From a virus, in the IMG/VR virus record IMGVR_UViG_3300009285_003054, positions 62,001 through 126,000 of that record: a stretch of DNA of 64,000 bases; one strand, written 5' to 3'. The notes below the pieces were generated by a model, which had not been told where the DNA came from, ran no database searches, and worked only from the letters and a program-made list of their open reading frames with translations. Shown piece after piece: positions 27,387 to 34,884 of this stretch. Each line of letters begins with the position of its first letter. Position 1 is the stretch's first letter. Position numbers and translations under genes: made by a program.

Positions 27387-27392
27387 AAAGGG
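27356..27392 (-). promoter_or_regulatory. Programmed -1 ribosomal frameshift signal
   Basis: On the minus strand the slippery heptamer CCCTTTT (27392-27386) is in the correct X_XXY_YYZ phase of the upstream gene. A 9-base spacer follows, then a perfect 7-bp stem-loop GGTCAGA/TCTGACC (27376-27356) whose loop holds the zero-frame stop codon. The -1 frame is blocked by a TAA just upstream and open afterwards, so the shift window is narrow and the heptamer is the only good site in it. Confidence 0.88.
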
Positions 27393-28081
27393 CTGGTATT
27401 TGTAGCCTCCACGTTATCTGCGGGGGGCTTTGCAATACTCCCACACTGTGGGCAGAAGATCCAACCGTCTTGCTCTATGCGTGTCCGCAAGACGACCATG
27501 TCTGGCTCGGAATACTCTTGGATGAAGTGGCAAGATTGGCACTTGAATGTATGTTTCAGCGGTACTCGATCTTCCGGGAAAGTGATGGTAGATGGAAATG
27601 CTTGGTTGTACTGATCGTAGAGCCAGGTTATCATCTCTCTATCAAAACCAGAGCCACTGGTCAACATCCGTAGAAAAGCAGATGCTGCCATTCTCCGAAC
27701 ATTCATTGGGGGATACAATGGGTCAGACACTGTCGATTTCTGCTCTTCTGAAAAGATCCCCGGGAATGCGCACTCTACAAAGATCCAGAGTGGTATGTCG
27801 TTGACTGCTAGCACACTCAGTGCCACCGTGGCGCTACTGAGTTCGATGTTAGTAGCCACTTGCGCCGACATGATATCCTCAGTAGACGTAGGCATGTAGA
27901 TCCGCGAAGAGGACGCAATCCACAACTGATCGGAATGCCCGTTTATTCCTGACAGGGTGAACATCCATTCCCTGTTGTTGCACCGGATGGGGCCGACCTT
28001 CTGGGTTTTGGGTTGGGCTAGCCCAAAATCCTCTCGAAATAGATTAACCAGCTCCTGTGCGGGGGTTATTCGTGATGTCAT
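27365..28081 (-). CDS. Tail assembly chaperone, zero-frame product (gpG-like) with zinc ribbon
   Basis: ATG 28081 overlaps the upstream TGA (ATGA) and has AGGAG 9 bases ahead, so it is preferred to the longer frame from 28150. The 238-residue product has a mixed fold and, near the C-terminus, a Cys4 zinc ribbon (CQSCHF ... CPQCGS). The slippery site lies eight codons before the stop. Position immediately ahead of the tape measure, plus the -1 frameshift into the next frame, is the defining layout of gpG/gpGT tail assembly chaperones, which bind the tape measure before tube polymerisation. A zinc ribbon is unusual for this role. Confidence 0.75.
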   Translation of the reverse strand: MTSRITPAQELVNLFREDFGLAQPKTQKVGPIRCNNREWMFTLSGINGHSDQLWIASSSRIYMPTSTEDIMSAQVATNIELSSATVALSVLAVNDIPLWIFVECAFPGIFSEEQKSTVSDPLYPPMNVRRMAASAFLRMLTSGSGFDREMITWLYDQYNQAFPSTITFPEDRVPLKHTFKCQSCHFIQEYSEPDMVVLRTRIEQDGWIFCPQCGSIAKPPADNVEATNTSPFPLSGQI

Positions 28082-29175
28082 GCTGCTACACTCCTGTCCT
28101 TTGGCGGTGTTCCGAGATCCCACTGCGATATTGATATTTTTCCCTTGCACTCCGAGGGGAGGATAATATAGTACACATGCTCCCCGCGGACCCGCATGGG
28201 GGTGAGCGGAAGGAAGTACCCAATATACTCCCGATACTTAGGGCGCTTTAGTAGGCGACCAAAATGTTCCTCTGCCTTTCGCCTACTGTATGGCTCCTCG
28301 GAGGGGAGGAGGTTTGCAGGTACTGCGAGCAAACGGCAGTTGTGGATTTGCTTGTATGTCCCAAAGACAGTGTCACTCCTAATCTTTGCGGCTAACAGTG
28401 CTTTTTCCGCACCAACATCATAAGTGAACTTACTCAGGATTACCGGCCAGGTTGCTACACCAGCATCGGGAGTAGTCTGCAAGTGCAAATCATACAAGTC
28501 GTGAGCACGTTCTACAAGTAGAACATCCCTAACCTCGGATGTCATTCCTATTTCTTGGTCGGAGTATTTTTGAGTCTCCTCCCGCGATGTGTCAAGTTCG
28601 GGAAGACTATCTTCCCCTTTCTTCCCGAACAGCTGCTCATTTATCACCGCCAGTGTGGCCATTTTCCTATCACCACCGAACTGACCTACAACTGCGTCTA
28701 CTTGCTGATCAAATGCGAGAGCTTTAATCTTTCGGATGCTTCTCTTTTTCTCACCACTACCTGGCTGTAATGGATCATGGAGTCCTAATCGAATGTGGCG
28801 CATTACACCATTTGCAAGCCGAGAACAGCTTTGTGCTATCCCGTCAAATTCCTTAATCCAATCGGGAAATTCTTCGGAGGTTAGTGGTTTGACCAATGCA
28901 GTCAGCATCCGCTGTCTCAAGTCGGACAGGGTGAATGCTAGATCAATAAGGAACATCTCCGGAAATGGTGCACCTAGCTCTTCCAGTTTAGCAAGTGCCA
29001 TTACTTTCCGAGTAAGTAAACAGATCTGCGCATCCACCCGCAAGATGGATTTCATCCGAATTCTACTTAGTTTTCCTTTCGGAGGTAGGGTCAGATTTAT
29101 TATTTGAATTGCCCCCTTCGAGATTTCAATTAGGTGAGTATGTATCTGATCATGCGTCGTTATTACTTGCTGCAT
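28078..29175 (-). CDS. Hypothetical protein, 365 aa
   Basis: GGGGAT precedes ATG 29175. The 365-residue product is largely helical and basic in its first 170 residues (RIRMKSILRVDAQICLLTRK), with a beta-containing C-terminal half. No motif or family is recognised. It is translationally coupled to the chaperone gene (ATGA overlap) and lies 42 bases after the sigma factor gene's neighbour boundary. A role in tail assembly is possible from order alone. Confidence 0.5.
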   Translation of the reverse strand: MQQVITTHDQIHTHLIEISKGAIQIINLTLPPKGKLSRIRMKSILRVDAQICLLTRKVMALAKLEELGAPFPEMFLIDLAFTLSDLRQRMLTALVKPLTSEEFPDWIKEFDGIAQSCSRLANGVMRHIRLGLHDPLQPGSGEKKRSIRKIKALAFDQQVDAVVGQFGGDRKMATLAVINEQLFGKKGEDSLPELDTSREETQKYSDQEIGMTSEVRDVLLVERAHDLYDLHLQTTPDAGVATWPVILSKFTYDVGAEKALLAAKIRSDTVFGTYKQIHNCRLLAVPANLLPSEEPYSRRKAEEHFGRLLKRPKYREYIGYFLPLTPMRVRGEHVYYIILPSECKGKISISQWDLGTPPKDRSVAA

Positions 29176-29217
29176 CTGCTAATCCCCGATGCTAGAGTTT
29201 TATGTGATATTCCTTTA

Positions 29218-29934
29218 CTACCCCAATTCAGCCATAATACCCGTAGACTTTCCGTGCTTACGCAATTTGACCAGTGCCGCTTCCATGATCTGAAATGCTC
29301 GCTGCCGACTGATCCCCATGGTCTTGGCTATACTAGGGATACTGCTTGGGACTTCTGCGAGGTACCTCTCCAGAATAACTCGACGTTGTGTACATGACAA
29401 CACCTTAGTGTCATTCACCCAACCTCGTAAGAAAGCCGCTATCTCTGCTTGTTCAGCAAGATCATCTGGAGCCGCTGGTGCAGCATTGAAATCATCTATT
29501 ATGGCTGGCGGCACAATCTTACTATCTGGATACAAAATATCATCCCCTTGGTAGTCTCGTGTTTTGGTTGTCCACTCCCAGCAGTTGCTGACGAACTGAG
29601 AGATGAATGCTCGAACCCACCAACCCGCATAAGTAGTTACACGTGCCCCTGCACATGCCTCGGGATCATAACGGGATACCCCTACTATAAGTCCTTTGTT
29701 CCCTTCCTGGATGACATCCATTGGATCCACACCGGGATTCAAAAAGAAACCGCGCGCAAGCTTTACTACCAAACGTAGATTAGCGGATATCAATGTTTGC
29801 TTTGCCAACACATCTCCTTGTATCATTTGAAGCACCAGTGCTTGCTCTACCTCGCGTGTAAGTGGGTTACATTGGGGTGCACTCAAGCTGTGAAAGTAAG
29901 CTGTCAGCGCAGTGTCATGCTGATAAGCCGCCAT
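29218..29934 (-). CDS. Sigma-70-family RNA polymerase sigma factor
   Basis: GAGGG four bases ahead favours ATG 29934 (MAAYQHDTAL) over the GTG 13 codons upstream. The 238-residue protein has region 1.2 (about 8-40), region 2.1 (LISANLRLVVKLARGF, 48-63), region 2.2 (MDVIQEGNKGLIVG, 72-85), region 2.4 (TYAGWWVRAFI, 101-111) and region 4 with an HTH (SIPSIAKTMGISRQRAFQIM, about 190-209). Region 3 is short. It resembles RpoH/RpoD-type factors and would redirect host RNA polymerase to phage promoters, plausibly late ones. The gene lies behind a terminator at 30014-30051, so it has its own promoter. Confidence 0.93.
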   Translation of the reverse strand: MAAYQHDTALTAYFHSLSAPQCNPLTREVEQALVLQMIQGDVLAKQTLISANLRLVVKLARGFFLNPGVDPMDVIQEGNKGLIVGVSRYDPEACAGARVTTYAGWWVRAFISQFVSNCWEWTTKTRDYQGDDILYPDSKIVPPAIIDDFNAAPAAPDDLAEQAEIAAFLRGWVNDTKVLSCTQRRVILERYLAEVPSSIPSIAKTMGISRQRAFQIMEAALVKLRKHGKSTGIMAELG

Positions 29935-29976
29935 ATTACCCTCGAGTTTAGGCTTTTCTTGTTTCTCATTCACTTT

Positions 29977-30006
29977 ATAGAATATGTGATGATAGAATAT
30001 GTGATG
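29977..30006. repeat. Perfect 15-bp tandem repeat upstream of sigma gene
   Basis: ATAGAATATGTGATG occurs twice head-to-tail between the terminator and the sigma factor start. On the minus strand it reads as A/T-rich TATTCTAT blocks, with TTGCCA and TATCAT at 16-base spacing across it, so it may be a promoter or operator for the sigma gene. Confidence 0.6.
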
Positions 30007-30013
30007 TGTCTGG

Positions 30014-30051
30014 CAAAATTAAAGGGTCGTGAAATTACTCTCACGACCCTT
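30014..30051 (-). terminator. Rho-independent terminator
   Basis: On the minus strand the perfect 11-bp stem AAGGGTCGTGA/TCACGACCCTT (30041-30051 with 30022-30032) has an 8-base loop and is followed by TAATTTT. It ends the transcript of the exported-protein gene and separates it from the sigma factor gene. Confidence 0.9.
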
Positions 30052-30094
30052 GTCGGCATTGTCGATATGTCTATCTACAGGATAAGATGCACGT

Positions 30095-30505
30095 TCAAGC
30101 GTCCGCTAGGAATATGCTCATACGTGCATGCGCTTCCGCGTCGGTGTCAAAGTGATCGCACGGGATCCCACATACCATCTCACAGAGCAGGACCATCGAG
30201 TTTCGGATGGTCATAGCCTCCGAGATGTACCTGCGCTGTGGGATACCATACTGGCCGCTGTGGGAAATGGTGTCTGAAGCCAGGGTCACGATTGCGTCAG
30301 AACACTCACACCTGTGTTCGGGTCGATCGAGATTGACATAATTTAAGTGTTCATTGGTGTCGTCCACAATGGTGGCAGTGGCATCGCATCCCCCATCGGT
30401 GGTAGCGGCATTGCATCCATCGTCGGCACCGACTTCAAGTGGAAAAATAAAAAATAACGCACAAATCATCGCCAACAGAAATGCAGCATACGGTGGGCTT
30501 CTCAT
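30095..30505 (-). CDS. Exported Cys-rich small protein
   Basis: AAGGAAG before ATG 30505 supports the start. The 136-residue product begins with a Sec signal peptide (MRSPPYAAFLLAMICALFFI, likely cleaved near VGA-DD). The mature part has seven Cys and is acidic, with no lipobox or membrane anchor. No family is recognised. It is framed by an unusual two-stem RNA element upstream and a strong terminator downstream, so it is a well-delimited gene at the end of the decoration-protein unit. A role at the host envelope is inferred. Confidence 0.65.
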   Translation of the reverse strand: MRSPPYAAFLLAMICALFFIFPLEVGADDGCNAATTDGGCDATATIVDDTNEHLNYVNLDRPEHRCECSDAIVTLASDTISHSGQYGIPQRRYISEAMTIRNSMVLLCEMVCGIPCDHFDTDAEAHARMSIFLADA

Positions 30506-30575
30506 AGATGGCTTCCTTTCTTTTGCATGTGAACAATTACTGACAGAACTACTTTACAGAAACAAGGAAAGAAAG

Positions 30576-30619
30576 AGCTGGTCCGAACTGGCTTGGAATC
30601 AAACCCTGTCGGACCAGCT
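30576..30619 (-). promoter_or_regulatory. Two-stem RNA element between decoration and exported-protein genes
   Basis: The minus-strand RNA can form a perfect 11-bp outer stem, AGCUGGUCCGA/UCGGACCAGCU. It encloses a second 6-bp stem, GGUUUG/CAAGCC, with a 4-base loop. No U-run follows, only a pyrimidine-rich stretch, so it is an imperfect terminator or a processing or translational control element. Confidence 0.6.
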
Positions 30620-30687
30620 GCAGCACTCGTACCATCTTCAATATGGTTTGAGCACTCAGCACTACTTTACAGGAATGTCTGTGTTAA

Positions 30688-31092
30688 TTACGCTGCGTCG
30701 AATACCAACGGGATACGAATTGGCGCACACGGGATTCCGAGGATGGTGATGAGCATGTGGATGGTGGTATTCGTAGCCCCCACCACATCCACCACGTCGA
30801 GTACCAGGTCACCATGACTGTCGGTGGTGGCCAGACACGCTGCTTTGCCTGTGGCTGTGATGAGTACCCCTGCACCACCATCTGCGATGTTGTATGCTGT
30901 GGCCAGCGGTGGAAGGCAGTCCCCATCCAACAACTCTGCCTTCACATCGAAAGTGCTACCTTCGATTGCGTTGCCGTTGATGTCTACGATGTTGAGGGTC
31001 ACCAGAATGTGATTGGCGGCTTCTGCGCCTGCCACACCAGTGGGTGTTGTGATGGCTCGGGCCATCGCGGTGCCAATGTAATTCGTTGCCAT
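30688..31092 (-). CDS. Small decoration-like protein, paralogue A
   Basis: AGGAG 8-9 bases before ATG 31092. The 134-residue product is a beta-rich Ala/Thr/Val/Ile protein. It shares a layout with the 31167-31562 product: a similar N-terminus, ELLDGDCLPPLATAY versus ELVDGDCLPVLSAAY, GVLIT in the middle, and a C-terminus of matching shape. This is a clear tandem duplication. Small Ig-like proteins in pairs next to tail tube and sheath genes are usually abundant virion surface or tube-associated proteins. The exact role is unknown. Confidence 0.6.
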   Translation of the reverse strand: MATNYIGTAMARAITTPTGVAGAEAANHILVTLNIVDINGNAIEGSTFDVKAELLDGDCLPPLATAYNIADGGAGVLITATGKAACLATTDSHGDLVLDVVDVVGATNTTIHMLITILGIPCAPIRIPLVFDAA

Positions 31093-31112
31093 GCTTCAAT
31101 TCTCCTACAATA

Positions 31113-31154
31113 GAAAGGGTATCTGACTCCAAAGAAAGGGTATTTGACTCCAAA
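31113..31154. repeat. 21-bp tandem repeat (20/21 identical)
   Basis: Two copies of GAAAGGGTATYTGACTCCAAA lie head-to-tail in the leader of paralogue A, just upstream of its ribosome binding site. This could be an mRNA leader element or a slippage product. Confidence 0.7.
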
Positions 31155-31166
31155 GATCAGCAGGTA

Positions 31167-31562
31167 TTACACACCGTCATACGTGAGAGGGACACGTACC
31201 GGTTCACCCGGATAGCCGAGCACGGTGAGCATGAGGTAGATCGTGGCTACGATACCCCCGGCTACCTGCGTTACATCCAGCACAATACCGCCGGCTGCGT
31301 CAGATGTCACCATAACCTGTGCCTTGGCAGTAGTGGTGATGAGCACACCCTTGGCACCGACAGCCATGGTATAGGCTGCGGAGAGAACTGGTAGGCAATC
31401 CCCATCCACCAACTCCGCCAGTACCTCGGCGGTACCATTCGCCAGATTGCCGTCCATGTCTTTGATGTCAATGGTGACGGGAATAACGTTTGCTACTTCG
31501 ACTCCGACAGTGAATGTTGGGATCAAGATTGCTCGATTGAGGTTTCTTCCTACGTGTGCCAT
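31167..31562 (-). CDS. Small decoration-like protein, paralogue B
   Basis: AGGAG precedes ATG 31562 in a leader (AGGAGAATCAAGCTATGGCA) very like that of paralogue A. The 131-residue, beta-rich product is related to the 134-residue neighbour over its full length. No Cys-rich or enzymatic motif is seen. It follows the probable tube gene. Duplication followed by divergence may give two specialised virion surface proteins. Confidence 0.6.
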   Translation of the reverse strand: MAHVGRNLNRAILIPTFTVGVEVANVIPVTIDIKDMDGNLANGTAEVLAELVDGDCLPVLSAAYTMAVGAKGVLITTTAKAQVMVTSDAAGGIVLDVTQVAGGIVATIYLMLTVLGYPGEPVRVPLTYDGV

Positions 31563-31610
31563 AGCTTGATTCTCCTACTTGATGACCAAGAGAGACTGCA
31601 GGAATTGAAG

Positions 31611-32192
31611 CTATTTCTCACAACTCCTACGAACGTACATGAACTCCCCAGAACGGGTGATCCGGGTATCCCCACCTTCCGCCTCGAACCCATTGGGGTT
31701 CAGCCCGGTGAACCAGCATGCCCGATAGCGCCAGTGGCGATAGAGGGTAACATTCCGGAGCAGCACTTCATCCGCCCGGAAGGGTCTATCTTGGTCCACC
31801 AGATCCTCGAACACAGAGTCGGAGTCAGTGAGGCCAAAGGCCACCTCCGCCTCTCCCGCCCAGACTTCTACCCGCGTCATGGAGACAGTGTATCCGGAAC
31901 TGCCACCAGGGGTAAGATCGATGGGCTTTCCGAAGGTAGTAGACGACAATTCAAAAGAGTGCTGTGCTGTACGGGAATAGACCTGCGGCTGCCAGGAAGT
32001 GATCCTCCCGATGGGCGCGATGGATCCTCCGGTGAGACCACCCCCGTTCTCGGGACCGGCACCAATCGACACTCCGTGAAATGTCATATTGGCTCCGGCA
32101 CGGGATGCATCATAGAGTGCGTAAACCTCTACACCCCAATCGTTGGGAGCAGACCCAAAACTAGGTGACGCGATCTGCCCAGGATGACTCAT
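31611..32192 (-). CDS. Probable tail tube protein
   Basis: GGAG six bases ahead supports ATG 32192. The 193-residue product is beta-rich, starts Gly/Ser/Pro-rich, and has the two-sheet pattern with a Trp/Tyr-rich strand and acidic loop (RHWRYRACWFTGLNPNGFE) seen in T4 gp19-type tubes. Size (T4 gp19 is 163 aa) and placement between the sheath and the tape-measure genes agree. The assignment rests on size, pattern and order rather than a diagnostic motif. Confidence 0.5.
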   Translation of the reverse strand: MSHPGQIASPSFGSAPNDWGVEVYALYDASRAGANMTFHGVSIGAGPENGGGLTGGSIAPIGRITSWQPQVYSRTAQHSFELSSTTFGKPIDLTPGGSSGYTVSMTRVEVWAGEAEVAFGLTDSDSVFEDLVDQDRPFRADEVLLRNVTLYRHWRYRACWFTGLNPNGFEAEGGDTRITRSGEFMYVRRSCEK

Positions 32193-32301
32193 AAAATACT
32201 CCGAAACCCATTCTGTAGGGGTTAATTTTCGTTAAGGAAAGATTAAGGACGGATATTGCTGCTTGTCATTGGTAAACTAATAGTGTCACTTGATCGGGTG
32301 A

Positions 32302-32610
32302 TTATTTGATCTGCAGGGTTGTCCATCTGAATCCATCTGAAGTTGGTTTCTTTTTGTGTATAGCTGCCTTGGGTGTATACTTCTTCCCGTGCCAATTGTC
32401 AAAGAGTTTCTTAGTGGCACCATGGTGACTATCCGCTGCTTTGTAGTGTTTCGAGTGAATTCCTCGAATCTTCCTCCGTTCTTCCGGAGGAAGAGAAGTG
32501 AATTTCACCATCCTCCCAGACTTCGGAGACTTGAACTTCTTCCCTTCGATGGACTCGAGGAAGGAAATCCCTTTGTGTTCGGCTGATCCTCTTTTCGGAG
32601 GTGCAGCCAA
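32302..32610 (-). CDS. Basic protein with disrupted original start (short paralogue of 34037-34864)
   Basis: About 102 residues remain if translation starts at TTG 32610. The N-terminal 75 residues closely match those of the 34037-34864 product (GKKFKSPKSGRMVKFTSLPP is shared exactly). The paralogue starts MNIIAQVVNKYIRL. The same start is present here around 32664 but is broken by a 17-bp tandem duplication (32631-32664) that shifts the frame after six codons and ends in a TAA. Either TTG is used or the gene is crippled. The domain recurs in the 2H-phosphoesterase fusion, so a virion-associated role is plausible. Confidence 0.5.
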   Translation of the reverse strand: MAAPPKRGSAEHKGISFLESIEGKKFKSPKSGRMVKFTSLPPEERRKIRGIHSKHYKAADSHHGATKKLFDNWHGKKYTPKAAIHKKKPTSDGFRWTTLQIK

Positions 32611-32630
32611 TCGGATGTACTTACTTACGA

Positions 32631-32664
32631 TTTGAGCGATGATGTTCTTTGAGCGATGATGTTC
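32631..32664. repeat. 17-bp perfect tandem duplication breaking a gene start
   Basis: TTTGAGCGATGATGTTC is present twice in direct succession. Removing one copy would restore an uninterrupted frame beginning MNIIAQIVSKYIRLAAPP, matching the paralogue at 34864. The 17-base length is not a multiple of three, so the duplication acts as a frame switch. Confidence 0.9.
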
Positions 32665-33172
32665 ATTGGATGAGATCCTTATCTTTTCGATTCTTTGGGT
32701 TGGATGCTTTGCAGTAGATACTTTTACCGTCTGGCATGATCATCTGCAACATCCGACAATCTCTCCCACATTTCCGACAGTATGTCCGACCTTTTCCGTA
32801 ATCCAACCCCACACTTTCGGGGGATTTAGGGCAAGTACCTGTGTGCACGAACACTATGCTTCGCGCTTCCTGCACCGTGGCCGGAAGAGTACTCATGGCT
32901 ACCCGTAACACCGCAGCAGCTAGGATATTGGCTTTGCGCTGGACCACCCGTTTGGCTACCGGTTTCTTTTGCAACTTCTCTGCTCCCGCACGGTTGACTG
33001 CTGCGTAACCGGAAGCCATAGCTCTTCCCTCATCTCCGTGGGTGGATTGGTATACGGCATTAAAGGCATGCGCAAAAGTCCGAGCCAACTTATCGGTGAC
33101 ATTGGAATACGTCTTGCGGAGACGTTGCTTCACCATTTCTATTGATTTGGTATCATCTACCGGGTATGGCAT
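32663..33172 (-). CDS. Hypothetical protein with C-terminal zinc motif
   Basis: The 169-residue product has an N-terminal helical module (about 10-60, with AHAFNAVYQSTHGDEGRA) resembling short modules found in phage head proteins. A linker contains AEKLQKKPV, also present in the 34037-34864 product. The C-terminal zinc motif includes C134, CRKCGRDC and a final C near 158. Its stop codon overlaps the ATG of the broken gene downstream. It lies 6 bases after the 112-residue gene. Function is unknown. Confidence 0.5.
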   Translation of the reverse strand: MPYPVDDTKSIEMVKQRLRKTYSNVTDKLARTFAHAFNAVYQSTHGDEGRAMASGYAAVNRAGAEKLQKKPVAKRVVQRKANILAAAVLRVAMSTLPATVQEARSIVFVHTGTCPKSPESVGLDYGKGRTYCRKCGRDCRMLQMIMPDGKSIYCKASNPKNRKDKDLIQ

Positions 33173-33178
33173 TGAAGC

Positions 33179-33517
33179 TTATTCCTCTGAATGATTATTT
33201 TTACACCATATTTTGAAATCTACAAGTGCATGTTGTGTGACCTCTCGTACATTTCTATCTCTACCCAGATTATTTCGCCAGGCAGTTCTCCAAGCGTCCC
33301 TAATCGGCTCTTTCATCTCGTTTGGTAAGAGACGAAACGGTACGAAGTTCCTTTTCTTTGTTTTGAACTGGTTCTCTAGGATAGCGTGGCGGAAACCCTC
33401 TGCCATCCCCTTGTCAAACATCTTATCTGTCTTACCTGACGCCACATCCCCACTACCCATCTTCCACGTATCGGGAATACCCGATACGGCTTGGATTACC
33501 TTACACAAGATATTCAT
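33179..33517 (-). CDS. Small basic hypothetical protein, 112 aa
   Basis: Translation starts right at the end of the upstream gene (gap 1 base). The 112-residue product is basic and helical, with Trp-rich segments (EPIRDAWRTAWRNNLG), no Cys4 motif and no recognised family. It belongs to a run of five small genes between the sheath and the tube genes that share short sequence blocks. Confidence 0.45.
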   Translation of the reverse strand: MNILCKVIQAVSGIPDTWKMGSGDVASGKTDKMFDKGMAEGFRHAILENQFKTKKRNFVPFRLLPNEMKEPIRDAWRTAWRNNLGRDRNVREVTQHALVDFKIWCKNNHSEE

Positions 33518-33518
33518 A

Positions 33519-34022
33519 TCACATCCGAACGTTTGGTTGTTGACCTGAAGGTATTACGGAAGACTGGAAGTAATCCCGTACCAGCTTCCTCACTCGTTTT
33601 CCGAGAAGAAATCCGGTTGTACGCAGTACGTCTGAGCCCCCACCAGTGATCTGTGTGACAACCCCCCGAGTGCTACATTGAATATCCCGGTCACGTAGGA
33701 TAGCTCCCAGGATTTGCGCGAATTGACTCCGCGTGATGTTAGCCGTATCCCCAATGGCAGTAGCTTGGCTCTTCCCTCGAAGCCATTCCACCATATCCGT
33801 AATGGCTACGTTGCCCAATCGAACTTCCAAAACTTCCCCGTGGTGTTGGAAGTTCAAATGTATGCCTACAGATACGTTGTCGAGCAACAACTCTTCGGAT
33901 GTGAAGACACGGGGGATACCACCAGTAACCGCCGAGATAGCATACGCTCGGCTCTCCCACTCTTTGCTATCACTGGTGGCTACTCGACGGACGGATTCTG
34001 CGAGGATGTTGAATTTATGCAT
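33519..34022 (-). CDS. Hypothetical protein, 167 aa
   Basis: ATG 34022 (MHKFNILAESVRRVA) is preferred because its N-terminus looks like those of the neighbours. A GTG at 34061 would overlap the preceding gene by 25 bases. No strong binding site is visible for either. The product is mixed alpha/beta with a basic C-terminal helix (LGKRVRKLVRDYF) and no recognised motif. Confidence 0.45.
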   Translation of the reverse strand: MHKFNILAESVRRVATSDSKEWESRAYAISAVTGGIPRVFTSEELLLDNVSVGIHLNFQHHGEVLEVRLGNVAITDMVEWLRGKSQATAIGDTANITRSQFAQILGAILRDRDIQCSTRGVVTQITGGGSDVLRTTGFLLGKRVRKLVRDYFQSSVIPSGQQPNVRM

Positions 34023-34036
34023 AATCTGAGAACACA

Positions 34037-34864
34037 CTAGTTTCGTGGGCGTGATTTCCACGTCCCAGCGACCGGATGGACTCGTTCTACTGGTTTCTTT
34101 TGCAACTTCTCTGCCCGATGATGCTGCTGTGCAATCTTGGCCGCACTCGCGGCATTAGGTGCATGGAAACTCCGCGAACCCCCATAGAATTTGGTAATCT
34201 TCGGTCTGTAGGATACTTGTTTACTCTTTGGGTCGTATGTATACTTCCCATGTTTTTCGGATCGGGAATATGTCTTCAACGTACCTGGCCTGCCATCGTT
34301 CTCCGACCACCCTTTCCCCGGATGATTTTCTGCTAGTTTCTCTGTCGTAGTAACCTTGGAGATCTTGTCGTGATGCGCACCTGCTATTTTCTTAGCATGA
34401 TCGGAGTTGTGTGCTTGCCCAAGCTGAACCTTCTCTGAGGGTTTCGCTCCCTTGGGAAGATACGATACATGGCCGGCACGGCCAATGTAGTACGTTCCGT
34501 TACCCGTCTTGAATTTGGACCCTAAGTCCCCCGATGCCCATTTTCCCGTGACCGGGTGGCTTTGATCGGTTGTCTTCGTAGTAACCTTTCCCTGATTCTT
34601 CCCGTGCCAACCATCGAACAGCTTTTTGGTAACGGGGTGTACTCCATCCGAGGCTTTGTAGTGTCTCGAATGAGTACTCCGAATCTTCTTTTGTTCTTCG
34701 GGTGGAAGGGAAGTAAACTTCACCATCCTTCCGGACTTCGGAGATTTGAACTTCTTCCCTTCGATGGACTTGACGAAGGAAGTCTCTTTATGTTCCGGGG
34801 TTCCTCTTTTCGGAGGTGCAGCCAATCGGATGTACTTATTTACGACTTGTGCAATGATGTTCAT
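34037..34864 (-). CDS. Basic protein with FKSPKSG domain, 275 aa
   Basis: AAGGA precedes ATG 34864. The 275-residue product is very basic. Its N-terminal domain (about 10-90, GKKFKSPKSGRMVKFTSLPP then a HSRHYKAS helix) is shared with the 32302 gene and with the C-terminal part of the 2H-phosphoesterase fusion. The middle is Gly/His/Lys-rich, with repeated short beta units (YYIGRAGHVSYLPKG, YTYDPKSKQVSYRPK). The AEKLQKKPV block near the end is shared with the 32663 gene. It is probably a DNA- or capsid-associated virion protein; no family is recognised. Confidence 0.5.
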   Translation of the reverse strand: MNIIAQVVNKYIRLAAPPKRGTPEHKETSFVKSIEGKKFKSPKSGRMVKFTSLPPEEQKKIRSTHSRHYKASDGVHPVTKKLFDGWHGKNQGKVTTKTTDQSHPVTGKWASGDLGSKFKTGNGTYYIGRAGHVSYLPKGAKPSEKVQLGQAHNSDHAKKIAGAHHDKISKVTTTEKLAENHPGKGWSENDGRPGTLKTYSRSEKHGKYTYDPKSKQVSYRPKITKFYGGSRSFHAPNAASAAKIAQQHHRAEKLQKKPVERVHPVAGTWKSRPRN

Positions 34865-34884
34865 TGAGGAAGATCCTTCTGTTA

